Positions 10,514 to 18,664 of a stretch of DNA of 64,000 bases are shown here, piece by piece. Position numbers and translations under genes: made by a program. Each line of letters opens with the position of its first letter. Within the stretch, counting starts at the first letter, position 1. Below the pieces are notes generated by a model that was not told the DNA's origin, searched no databases, and was given only the letters and a program-made list of their open reading frames with translations. The DNA lies in NCBI GenBank assembly GCA_963766995.1, contig CAVYCE010000003.1, positions 682,001 through 746,000 of the forward strand, written 5' to 3'. The stretch is from Bog-473 sp963766995. Lineage in GTDB: Bacteria; Actinomycetota; Acidimicrobiia; Acidimicrobiales; RAAP-2.

Positions 10514-11085
10514 GCGTCCAGAATCTGGCACACCTGGACGTGAGGGGGAAGCACGGGCGTGGCTCGGGAGTATTCGGCCGGGATCAGGACGAGGTCGGCC
10601 AGGGCGAGGAGTTCCAGGGACGGTTCGTGTCCCTTGGTGAGGTCCAGCGCCATCTGTGGGCTTTGCTGGGAGTACGGGCCCGGGCGATTGATGGCGCCCG
10701 CTACCGGATACGTGGGGCCCTCGCTGGCTGCCACCCCATTGCGCCACATGTCACGGCAGAGGGCAGCAGCCTCAGTGGTGTCCTGAGAAAAGGGGCCGCC
10801 AAAGACCAACACGGCCCGTCCGTGACAGAGAAGGTCGAGTGTGGTCATGTCGCGAGCGAGCACCGTCGGGTGTCGGTGCGGGTGTACCTCGGGCTCGCTC
10901 CGTATGCCGATGAGAATCCGCGCCGTGCGTCCCGCTATGGCGGCCGCCAATGTGATCGCATCACCCAGGAGTCCGTCGCCGATGAACAGTGCGTCGACGT
11001 GACCGGTGTCGACGGTCGTGGCGGTGGTGATGAGCTCGTCCAGTGTCGACGGTTCGAGTATGCGTCCCTCCACGGCGTTGCACAC
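10510..11085 (-). CDS. Short luciferase-like (LLM) flavin-dependent oxidoreductase homologue
   Basis: A 191-residue protein resembling the luciferase-like monooxygenase family, whose members use reduced FMN or F420. Visible features are the strand-turn DALFIGDG, the block HPTVLARDMTTLDLLCHGRAVL, and the segment LCRDMWRNGVAASEGPTYPV, as in LLM proteins. It is much shorter than usual (about 300-350), with little of the C-terminal half, so cofactor binding is uncertain. The GTG start at 11085 is the first usable one; the frame is open a little further upstream (NLPRI) to a stop near 11108, so a base error may hide the true start. Its stop overlaps the acyltransferase GTG. Confidence 0.6.
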   Translation of the reverse strand: MCNAVEGRILEPSTLDELITTATTVDTGHVDALFIGDGLLGDAITLAAAIAGRTARILIGIRSEPEVHPHRHPTVLARDMTTLDLLCHGRAVLVFGGPFSQDTTEAAALCRDMWRNGVAASEGPTYPVAGAINRPGPYSQQSPQMALDLTKGHEPSLELLALADLVLIPAEYSRATPVLPPHVQVCQILDA

Positions 11086-11135
11086 TATGCGAGGCAGGTT
11101 GTTGTCCTAGAGTCGGCGCATCTCGCTCTCGCTTG

Positions 11136-11878
11136 GTGAAGCTTCGTTACTGCTCGGCGCTGGCGTCGTCGCTGGTGCGGTGGGCTCGGCTGGCGGCATC
11201 ACCTCGCTGATTTCGTATCCGGCGCTGCTGGCCGTGGGGATCGCTCCCCTGCCGGCCAATGTCACCAACGCCGTGGCGCTCGTGGCCAGCTTTCCCGGTT
11301 CGGCGTTGGGGTCGCGACCGGAGTTGACGGGTCAGTCGGGCTTGCTGCGCCGCATGGCACCGATAACGGCCGCCGGTGGCGTAGCGGGGATGGCCCTGCT
11401 GTTGTTGACGCCAGCTGGTGATTTTCAGCGTGTGGTGCCGTTCCTTTTGATCATCGCCGCCCTCCTCTTGCTGGCCCAGCCGCGCATCACCACGTGGCAT
11501 CAGACCCGGGTCGGCGCCGAACTCCGTTTCCTGCTGCCGGCCGGACTCTTTACCGTCGCGCTCTATGACGGTTACTTCGGTGCCGGTGCCGGGGTCATGA
11601 CTCTGGCCCTGCTGTTGGTGCTGGTCGACCAGCAGGTGGCTCGGGCCAACGCGCTCAAGAACATGGTGCTCGGGGTGGCCGATGTGTGTGCGGGCATTGG
11701 CTTTGTCCTCTTCGGTCCTGTGCATTGGTTGGCGGCCGCGCCCTTGGCGGCGGGTGCGCTGGTAGGGAGTGCCCTGGGACCATCGGTGACGCGTCGCGTG
11801 CCGGGCGGTGTGCTGCGCGTCTTGGTCGCACTGGCGGGTATCGGCTTGGCCATCCGGTTGTGGGTTGCTCCCGTCTGA
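11136..11878 (+). CDS. TauE/SafE family membrane permease, start uncertain
   Basis: A polytopic membrane protein of the sulfite exporter TauE/SafE family, about 247 residues. The N-terminal signature GAVGSAGGITSLISYPALLA and the repeat-half motif GYFGAGAGVMTLALLLVL, followed by NALKNMV, are typical. Substrates in the family are small anions such as sulfite or sulfoacetate; none can be assigned here. The first strongly coding residues (LLLGAGVVAG) lie upstream of GTG 11180 but lack an in-frame start. A missing base near 11147 would connect them to GTG 11136 or TTG 11133. The gene is divergent from the LLM gene and converges on dprA with a 4-base gap. Confidence 0.8.
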
Positions 11879-11882
11879 GCCA

Positions 11883-12923
11883 TCAGACTCGCTCCCACCA
11901 TCCGCCGATGTCGCGGGCGTAGCCGGCCGAAGCGAGGCGCTCGAGCCCACCGCAGAGTGCGGGGAGCGGGAGACCGGTGAGGCGGGCCAGATAGTCCAGT
12001 GGGGTGGGATCGGACGACAAGTGGCCCAAAATGGCGGCATCGGGGCCCTGATACGTGGGGCGAGTGGAGTTGGATGCGGAGGGCGGCAACGGGATGTCGG
12101 CCCCGCGTAGTGAGAGCGCCATCAAAATGTCGGCCGTGCCGCAAATAGGCACGCAGCCCTCGGACAGAAGCCGATTCGTCCCGTCCGACGTCGGACTACG
12201 GATGGAGCCGGGCACCGCCCCCACGGTGATGCCTCGGGCAATGGCAGCGTCGACGGTATGCATGGAGCCGCCGTGAAATCGACTCTCGATGACCACCACT
12301 AGATCGCTCAGTGCAGCCAGGAGCCGGTTGCGCACCGGGAAGCGCCACTTCTGGGTGGGCACCCCTGCCGGAGACTCCGAGATGATCACGCCACGGGCAA
12401 CGACCCGCTCGAAGAGCCGAGCGTTGCTCCGTGGATAGGGCTGATCGAGACCGCCGGCCACCACGGCGACGGGCGGCGCACCCGTGGCGCTTGCTCCTTC
12501 ATGGGCCGCGGCGTCGATGCCCATGGCCAGACCCGAGACCACACTGATGCCGGCAGCGGAGAGTTCGGCGCCGAGCTGCGCGGCGACGCCGATGCCGTAT
12601 CGAGTGGGGCTGCGAGTGCCTACCAGCGCCACGGTGGGATGGGCGCTGAGGAGCGACAGGTCGCCACGGCTGAAGAGAACAGCTGGAGCCTCGGGGTCAG
12701 TGCGGAGACGGTTCGGATAGTCGGGATGGTCGACCAAGTACACGTCGATCCCATTGGATCGGTGCAGTTGCCAGATCTGCTCGACGTCGCCATCGAGCCC
12801 GGCGTGTCGCCAGGCGGCGGACGGAGCGTCCTCGGCCATATACCGGCGCAGAGTGGCGGGGCCAACCTGGTCGGCGGAAGCGAGGGCGGCGGCGAAGGCC
12901 TCTTCGGGCAGTGAGTTCGTCAT
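11883..12923 (-). CDS. dprA: DNA processing protein DprA
   Basis: A 346-residue DprA/Smf protein, which loads RecA on incoming single-stranded DNA in natural transformation and is widespread beyond competent species. The Rossmann-like core is clear: VALVGTRSPTRYG, VVSGLAMGIDAAAHEGA, VVAGGLDQPYPRSN, IISESPAG, FPVRNRLLAALSD, and SRFHGGSMHTVDAA. The C-terminal 70 residues look like the winged-helix domain (DPTPLDYLARLTGLPLPAL). The ATG overlaps the comM stop as ATGA, giving the classical comM-dprA pair. No type IV pilus or ComEC genes are visible, so competence is not implied. Confidence 0.95.
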   Translation of the reverse strand: MTNSLPEEAFAAALASADQVGPATLRRYMAEDAPSAAWRHAGLDGDVEQIWQLHRSNGIDVYLVDHPDYPNRLRTDPEAPAVLFSRGDLSLLSAHPTVALVGTRSPTRYGIGVAAQLGAELSAAGISVVSGLAMGIDAAAHEGASATGAPPVAVVAGGLDQPYPRSNARLFERVVARGVIISESPAGVPTQKWRFPVRNRLLAALSDLVVVIESRFHGGSMHTVDAAIARGITVGAVPGSIRSPTSDGTNRLLSEGCVPICGTADILMALSLRGADIPLPPSASNSTRPTYQGPDAAILGHLSSDPTPLDYLARLTGLPLPALCGGLERLASAGYARDIGGWWERV

Positions 12924-14391
12924 GGCATGACGGCGGCTCGGGCCGATCGGAGAGCGAGAGCGTCGCTGACGTGCTCCTCGGTGACCACTTCTTCGTCAAG
13001 CAAGTCAGCCACGGTGCGGGCCACCCGCGCCACCTTGTGCAATCCCCGGGCACTGAGAACACCAGCGCGCAGGCGATGGCCGAGGAGTCGGGCCGCGTCC
13101 TCATGCATCGGCGGCTCGTCATTGCCGACCCGAGCCGCTGCCCTTTGGCGCGCGGCGGCCACCCGGGCGGCCGAGGCGGCCGTGGGTGGTCCCGGCTCGT
13201 CGGCCAGCAACAGATCGGGATCGGGGCGGCTGAGCGGCACCACGAGGTCGAAACGATCGAGCAGTGGGGCGGAGAGTCGCCGGTGATATCGAGCCCTGGC
13301 GAACGGAGTGCACTGGCAGGCCCCTGGGAACACGCCTTCGCCACACGGACAGGGGTTCATGGCGGCCACAAGAAGGAACTGGGCCGGAAAGGTGACAGTG
13401 CCACCGGCTCGGCTGATCCGAATCACTCCCTCCTCCAGCGGCTGGCGCAGCGCCTCGAGGGCTGGGACGGGAAACTCCCCCATCTCGTCGAGAAACAGGA
13501 CGCCGTGGTGAGCGAGGCTGATCTCTCCTGGGCGAAATGACCAACTCCCTCCGCCGATCAAGGCCACGATGGAGGCCCGGTGGTGCGGCGATCGGAAGGG
13601 GGGTCGGCTGAGCAGAATTCCGTCCGGCAATGGAGCGCCGACCGCCGAGTGGATGCGGGTGATCTCGAGCGATTCGGTGTGGGTCAGCGACGGGAGGAGT
13701 CCGGGTAGACGCTGGGCCAGCATGGTCTTGCCGGAACCGGGCGGGCCGACCATGAGCAGATGGTGGGAGCCGGCGGCGGCCACCTCGAGGGCGTGGCGAC
13801 CCAGGTCCTGCCCCTTTACTTCGGCCAGGTCGAGCGGGTCGGGCGTGCTCAGCCTGGCGGGCAGTGCCGGGGGTATCGGGCCAAGAGGCGGTACGGCTCA
13901 GGATGTGGGCCAGTTCTGACAGGGTGGCCACGCCATGAGCGTCCTTGCCGCGGACAAGGGCGGCCTCGTGCATGTCGCAAAGCGGCACCACCATGGAAAG
14001 TGGGGCGGTGGCGTCGGCCAATGCGATCATGCCCGGCACGTGTCGGAGGGATCCGTTGAGGCCAAGCTCGCCGCAGAACGCCATGCCGTCGGTGGAACCG
14101 GGTGGGAGTTCGTCCGTGGCCAGAAGGACGCCGACCGCGATGGCCAGGTCCAGTCCGGCACCGCCTTTGCGGACGCCCTGAGGGAGCCAGATTCACTGTG
14201 ACTCGTCGGAGGGGCCAGGGCAGCCCGCTCGAGAGGAGGGCGGCTCGCACTCGGTCGCGTGATTCGCGCACGGCGGCATCGGGCAGGCCGACGATGGTGA
14301 AACCGGGCAGGCCGTTGGAGACGTGCACCTCGACCGACACTGGTCGGCCCATGGCGCCGGAGAGGGTGGCGGCTGCGACCGAGGCGAGCAT
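12920..14391 (-). CDS. comM: YifB/ComM Mg-chelatase-like AAA+ helicase, two +1 frameshifts
   Basis: About 489 residues after correction. ComM is a hexameric branch-migration helicase that aids integration of transformed DNA. The start MLASVAAATLSGAMGRPV and the following VHVSNGLPGFTIVGLPDAAVRES match YifB N-termini. The first break, near 14181 in a GGG run, restores LAPSGVRKGGAGLDLAIAVG. The second, near 13877, restores IPPALPARLSTPDPLDLAEVKGQ. The AAA+ core has Walker A GPPGSGKTM, Walker B VLFLDEMGEF, and AAMNPCPCG. Both lesions are single-base and the rest is conserved, so the gene is probably intact in the organism. Upstream lies the SPFH gene. Confidence 0.92.
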
Positions 14392-14437
14392 GCCAAGGAA
14401 CGGTCGGAGGGCGTGGCGCTGGGCGCGCCCGGAGAAA

Positions 14438-15443
14438 TCAGATGCAGCTGGGTGGAGGTGGCGGCTGGTTGGATCGGTGGCGCCTCTGATGTCCGAGTTG
14501 CGGAGCGTACTGAGCAGCACCTCGGCCGCTCCCATGAGGCTGGTGGCTTCGTAGGGCACGACCACCTTGGCGTTGTTGGAGGCCGCGATGTCCTGCAGGG
14601 CGCTTGAGCTGCAGGACGGCAAGCGTGCGCGGGTTGATGGTGGCCGTATCGAGCGAGGTGAGGCGGTTGGCTTCGCCCTCGCCGCGCGAGTTGGAGTGCC
14701 TTCTTCTCTCCTTCGGCCTGCAGTTCGAGGACCTTCATCTCCGCCTCGGCCCGGAGGATGGCCGCCTGCTTGGCCCCTTCGGCTTCCAGCACGGCGGCCT
14801 GCTTGCGACCACCGGCACTGTTGATGGCGGATTGCTGCTCACCCTCTGATTTGAGGATGGCCGCCTTCTTGTGCTGCTCGGCTTCCTTTTGCTCGGACAT
14901 GGCGGTCACCACGTTGATCGGTGGCGTGATGTCGAGGATCTCAATCCGATTCAGTCGCACCCCCCACTTCACCGTGGCGTCCGCCATGTGGTCCTGCATG
15001 CGGACGTTGATGGTCTCCCGCTCGGAGAGGGCCTGGTCCAATGAGAGTTCGCCGAAGACAGCGCGCAGGGCCGTGCGCGAGAGTTGATCGACCGCCAGCT
15101 GATAGTCGTTGATTTCAAAGAGGGCTGACTTCACATCAATGACCTGACAAAAAATGGTGGCACTCACTTGCAGTGAGACATTGTCCTTGGTGATGACTGC
15201 CTGCTGGTCGCCAGTCATCGGGAACTCACGCATGTCGACCTTCTCCATGCGATCCATGAAAGGCATGAGGATGCGCATCCCCGGCTGATCCACGGAGCGG
15301 AATTCACCGAATCGCTTGACCACGCCGACACTGCCCTGTTGCACAATTTTGATGCAGCGGGACATGAACCATGCTCCGCCGGCCACGCCCACCACCACTG
15401 CGACGGCGATGATGCCAATGAGTTCTCCCGCTGATGCGAGCAT
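14438..15443 (-). CDS. SPFH/Band 7 stomatin-like protein, C-terminal frameshifts
   Basis: A membrane-anchored SPFH protein of the stomatin/slipin/QmcA kind, about 330 residues. The N-terminal anchor is at about residues 7-27, followed by the SPFH core (QQGSVGVVKRFGE, VDMREFPMTGDQQAVITKDN, VGVRLNRIEILDI-like block with VKWGVRLNRIEILDITPP). A long Ala/Glu/Lys/Gln coiled coil follows (EAEQHKKAAILKSEGE and later EGEKKA). The tail needs +1 corrections near 14693 (restoring EANRLTSLDTATINPRTLAVLQLK) and near 14603 (restoring LQDIAASNNAKVVVPYEA). The true stop is unclear: the corrected frame runs into comM, so a further error is likely, and the TGA at 14438-14440 is my best guess. NfeD lies 9 bases upstream. 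Confidence 0.85.
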
Positions 15444-15452
15444 GGTGCTCCT

Positions 15453-15662
15453 TTAGGTTTCAGCGGCGTAGACGACGAGCAGGCCACGCTCGACGTCGGC
15501 CACGACCACATTGGTCCCTACCGCAATGCTGCCGTTCGGATCCAGAGGGATGGCGAACCATTCTTCGCCCCTGGCCCGCACCCGACCCGGGTGATGCTCA
15601 CCCTGTATGGCCTTGGTCACGAGGGCGGTGTCGCCCACCATTCCCTGCACACCGTTCAGCAC
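15453..15662 (-). CDS. Short NfeD-like OB-fold protein
   Basis: A 69-residue soluble protein resembling the C-terminal OB-fold domain of NfeD. It has GMVGDTALV near the start, then the pattern PGRVRARGEEWFAI and VGTNVVVADVERGLLVVY. NfeD proteins pair with SPFH/stomatin proteins in conserved operons, and this one lies 9 bases before the SPFH gene on the same strand, which supports the call. There is no serine protease or membrane domain, so this is the short form. Start taken as GTG 15662. Confidence 0.75.
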   Translation of the reverse strand: MLNGVQGMVGDTALVTKAIQGEHHPGRVRARGEEWFAIPLDPNGSIAVGTNVVVADVERGLLVVYAAET

Positions 15663-15688
15663 GCTTCCACTCTAGGCATCACTCCCAC

Positions 15689-16030
15689 TCAGAATGCATC
15701 CTCCACGACGGTGAGGGCGGTGCCGAGCACCGAGGCGACGTCGAACCGGACCTCGGGGTAGCGGGCAGGAGAAGCACGTAGGTACGCAGCGGCCAGACGG
15801 CGCAGACGTCGCTGTTTGTCCGGCGTGACGGCCTCGACGGGTGCGCCCAGCCGGTCGGTACGCCGAGACTTCACCTCGCAGATGACCAGGAGGCCGGGCC
15901 GGGCGCAGATCAGGTCGATCTCGCTCGAAATCGTGCGCCAATTTCGCTCGAGGATGTGGAAGCCGTGGCCCTGGTACCAGTCGGCGGCTGCATCCTCGCC
16001 GGCGTGGCCCCGAGCTTGGTTGGGATGCAC
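15689..16030 (-). CDS. YraN/UPF0102 family putative endonuclease
   Basis: A 113-residue UPF0102 protein with the restriction-endonuclease-like fold. Conserved residues are visible: G-AGEDAAADWY near the start, ILERNWRT, the likely active-site pattern SEIDLI-ARPGLLVICEVKSRR (E-ID..EVK), and VTPDKQRRL. The family is predicted to be nuclease-like; its cellular role is unsettled. Start is GTG 16030. It sits between the DUF2469 gene and the NfeD/SPFH pair in the usual rplS-to-dprA order. Confidence 0.9.
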   Translation of the reverse strand: MHPNQARGHAGEDAAADWYQGHGFHILERNWRTISSEIDLICARPGLLVICEVKSRRTDRLGAPVEAVTPDKQRRLRRLAAAYLRASPARYPEVRFDVASVLGTALTVVEDAF

Positions 16031-16048
16031 ACCGAGGAACGGTCGGGT

Positions 16049-16345
16049 CTAGAGTTCCTGTTCGGGCAGCCGTTCGATATTGACGTCACGGAAGGTGATC
16101 ACGCGGACGCTGAGGGACGAATCGGGCCGGACGGTACATGTCCCATACCCAGGCAGTCGCGCAGCTCGAGTTCAATGCAGGCGGGGTTGGTGTCGGCCCG
16201 CACGTTCAACCGACACCTCGTTGGCCAGGTAGAAGCGACGCTCTGTCTCGATGACATAGGAGAAGACTGGCAGTACGGCCCGGTACTCCTGGACCAGCCC
16301 CAGCTCAATTTCGGCCTCGTATCGCTCAAGGTCCTCTTCGCTCAT
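16049..16345 (-). CDS. DUF2469 protein with three +1 frameshifts
   Basis: A short actinobacterial protein of unknown function, about 97 residues after correction. The first frame gives MSEEDLERYEAEIELGLVQE and FSYVIETERRFYLANEV. The second gives LNVRADTNPACIELELRD. The third gives WVWDMYRPARFV. The last gives SVRVITFRDVNIERL ending at 16049. These four pieces match DUF2469 in order. The extra bases lie near 16210, 16155 and 16115; three insertions restore the original phase, so start and stop agree. The gene is normally next to rnhB, which is absent here. So many small errors in 300 bases point to sequencing trouble. Confidence 0.8.
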
Positions 16346-16353
16346 GGCGCCCC

Positions 16354-16708
16354 TTACGGCTTGGCGGTCCGGAGCTCCTTGATTTTGGCGGCCTTCCCAG
16401 CGCGCTCACGTAGGTAGTAGAGCTTGGCTCGACGCACGTCGCCCAGCGACGCCACCTCGATCTTGGCGATGGTCGGCGAGTGCACTGGGAACGTCCGCTC
16501 CACGCCCACGCCGAAGCTGACCTTGCGCACGGTGAAGGACTCGCTGAACTCCGCCACCCTGGCGGCGCATCACGGCGCCTTGGAACACCTGGATCCGCTC
16601 CCGGTTGCCCTCGACCACCCGCACGTGCACCTTGACGGTGTCACCAGGGCGGAAGTCGGGGATGTCGTCGCGCAGGCTGTCGCGGTCGATGATTTCAGTG
16701 GGGTGCAT
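16354..16708 (-). CDS. rplS: 50S ribosomal protein L19, one +1 frameshift
   Basis: L19 sits at the ribosomal subunit interface; about 117 residues after correction, the usual size. The first part reads FRPGDTVKVHVRVVEGNRERIQ-FQGAVMRRQGGG. The second, after one extra base near 16550, reads ESFTVRKVSFGVGVERTFPVHSP and ends KIKELRTAKP. Start taken as ATG 16708 (MHPTEII). L19 is essential in bacteria, so the shift is almost certainly an error in the sequence. The upstream trmD end overlaps its start by about 14 bases. Confidence 0.93.
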
Positions 16709-17483
16709 GGGGGGCGTCCTTACGTTGCTCCGGCTCAGTGCCGGACGGAACATGGTAGCCGTGCTCGGACAGGACCCGCACGTCGGCGTCGGAGCAGGTG
16801 CCAGGCGTTCCAGCAGGTCGGGGCGCTGGGCGGCGGTGCGAAGGAGGGCCTGGTGGCGCCGCCAGAGGGCCACCTCGCCGTGGTCGCCCGAGCGCAGCAC
16901 GGCTGGGACCTCCCAGCCTCGGAATTCGGCCGGGCGGGTGTAGTGGGGGTATTCGAGCAGGCCGTCCGAGAAACTCTCGTCGCGGGCTGGAATCCTCGTT
17001 GCCCAGGACGTCGGGCAAGAGGCGGGCCACGGCCTCGATGACGACCAGTGCGCCCAGCTCGCCCCCGGCCAGGACAAAGTCACCCACCGAGAGCTCGCCA
17101 TCGACCAGATGGTCGCTGATCCGCTGGTCGACCCCCTCGTAGCGCCCACAGAGCAAGCGAGAACCCGTCGGGCAGAGCTCGGCCAACTCCTGGGCCACGG
17201 ACTGATCGAAGCGGCGACCGCCGGGGGTGAGCAGGAAGAGAGGTCGGCGGCGCGTCCGGCCGCCCGCTCGACGGCTCGGAAGACGGGCTCGGGCATGAGC
17301 ACCATGCCCGCTCCCCCGCCGAATGGGCTGTCGTCAACGGTGCGGCGGGTGTCGTCGGCGCCGTCGCGTAGGTCATGGGCATCAACCTCCAGCGCGCCGG
17401 CCTCCTGGGCCCGACCGAGGATGGAGGTGGCGCAGTAGGTGGCGACGGCGTCAGGGAAAGATGGTGAAGACGTCGATCCTCAC
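16695..17483 (-). CDS. trmD: tRNA (guanine-N1)-methyltransferase TrmD, several indels
   Basis: TrmD methylates G37 of tRNAs to prevent frameshifting. Start GTG 17483 gives VRIDVFTIFP; then an extra T near 17455 restores DAVATYCATSILGRAQEAG and DSPFGGGAGMVLMPEPVF. A missing base near 17242 restores LLTPGGRRFDQ and LCGRYEGVDQRISDHLVDGE with LSVGDFVLAGGE. An extra base near 17000 restores RDESFSDGLLEYPHYTRP and VPAVLRSGDHGEV. The extreme C-terminus is ambiguous (a further shift near 16815 would end it at 16695). All active-site knot motifs are present. An essential gene with four indels is strong evidence for sequence error. Confidence 0.9.
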
Positions 17484-17491
17484 GTCAGGAG

Positions 17492-17960
17492 TCAGATCCA
17501 GCAGACCTTCGGGGATGTCGACCTCGATGGTGCCGGCGGCGGTGTCGTGAGTCGGTCATGAAACGCAAGCGGGATGAGCCCGCCAGATTCGAGGACCAAT
17601 AGATCACTGGCCGGGTTGGCTTCCACAGCGCTCACGAGCCCGAGATCCGCACCCGTGGCATCGATGACTTTGGCGCCGACCAGCTCATGCACGAACAGAA
17701 TGTCCGGCGCATCGATGGCTTCGGCTTCGAGCTCGAAGCCACGGAGGGATTCGGCTTGGGTGCGATCGAAGACGCCCTCGAATTGCACGATCCAGCGATC
17801 CTGGAACGGGCGGGCAGTGATTACGGTGAGTGGACCACGATTGGTGGTGAGCGTGCTGCCTTGGTTGAGGCGTTCGGTCAGTTCGGTCCAGAGCTGGACG
17901 ACTGACCTCGCCACGGAGACCATGGGCCTTGGTGACCCGACCGACTTGTGAGCAGTTCAG
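17492..17960 (-). CDS. rimM: Ribosome maturation factor RimM, two indels
   Basis: RimM assists assembly of the 30S head. The N-terminal VGRVTKAHGLRGEV is clear but in a different frame from VVQLWTELTERL onward; one extra base near 17905 explains this. The PRC-barrel part (ILFVHELVGAKVIDATGADLG and SGGLIPLAF) is intact. Near 17552 a missing base would restore DTAAGTIEVDIPEGLLDL, the usual RimM ending. No ATG or GTG fits; a CTG at 17960 overlapping the khpA stop has the right spacing but is tentative, and the stop is also uncertain. It lies between khpA and trmD, the standard order. Confidence 0.85.
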
Positions 17961-18328
17961 TCGTCGACGATGTCCACGCTGGCCGCGACGCCGTCCTTGG
18001 CACCGGCCACGTTGACGAGGGTGCGGATGGCCTGCGCGGTGCGACCACGGCGGCCGATGACGCGACCCATGTCCTCGGCCGCGACGTGCAGGCTGAGTCG
18101 GATGCCGCCCCGACGGTCTTCGGTGTCGATAACTACCGAGTCGGGCTCATTCGAGAGCGAGCGGGCCAGGTAGTTGAGAACGGCCAGCGGGGTGCCGCCG
18201 TCGATCTCGCTGACCTCGTCGTCGGCCTCGTTGACGTCGTCCATGTCGTCGTCGATCACATCGTTGATGTCGCCGCCGCCTCCGCCGTCAACCTGGTTGA
18301 TGTCGCCGGCTTCGTACAGGTTGGTCAC
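17957..18328 (-). CDS. khpA: KH-domain RNA-binding protein KhpA with acidic N-terminal extension
   Basis: A single KH domain protein located between rpsP and rimM as in most Gram-positive bacteria. The KH core is in the C-terminal 80 residues: LAVLNYLARSL, then ISLHV-like VAAEDMGRVIGRRGRTAQAIRTLVN, with the GRRG loop at the RNA-contact site. The first 45 residues are an unusual Gly/Asp/Glu-rich stretch (GGGGGDINDVIDDDMDDVNE). GTG 18328 overlaps the rpsP stop as GTGA, which favours the long form, although an internal ATG within the acidic stretch could also be used. Confidence 0.9.
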   Translation of the reverse strand: MTNLYEAGDINQVDGGGGGDINDVIDDDMDDVNEADDEVSEIDGGTPLAVLNYLARSLSNEPDSVVIDTEDRRGGIRLSLHVAAEDMGRVIGRRGRTAQAIRTLVNVAGAKDGVAASVDIVDD

Positions 18329-18609
18329 TTGGCCCTCGCCGCGGTGAACTCATCCCAGGCGCCGGAGGTCTTGAGCAGCTTCTCCACTCGCTCTGTGGCC
18401 TGCGCACCCTGGACCAGCCATTTGACGGCCTTGTCGTTGTCGATCTTGATCACCGCGTCGGGCTCGGCGGTCGAGGAACCACGGGGGGCATACGTCCCCA
18501 CGATCTCGAGGAACCGACCGTCGCGAGGAGACCGGCTATCGGCGGCCACGACCCGGTAGGTCGGCTGCTTTTTCTTGCCCATCCGCACCAGGCGGAGCTT
18601 CACTGCCAC
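18325..18609 (-). CDS. rpsP: 30S ribosomal protein S16
   Basis: A 94-residue S16, a 30S assembly and structural protein. The N-terminus MAVKLRLVRMGKKKQPTYRV followed by ADSRSPRDGRFLEIVGTY is diagnostic, and the frame is intact. Its stop overlaps the khpA GTG. The gene starts about 56 bases after the corrected ffh stop, consistent with an ffh-rpsP-khpA-rimM-trmD-rplS transcript. Confidence 0.97.
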   Translation of the reverse strand: MAVKLRLVRMGKKKQPTYRVVAADSRSPRDGRFLEIVGTYAPRGSSTAEPDAVIKIDNDKAVKWLVQGAQATERVEKLLKTSGAWDEFTAARAK

Positions 18610-18664
18610 TTAACAATTCCTCCATTATCTGGATCTTGGGCACCCATTCTGGCAGATGGCGCCC

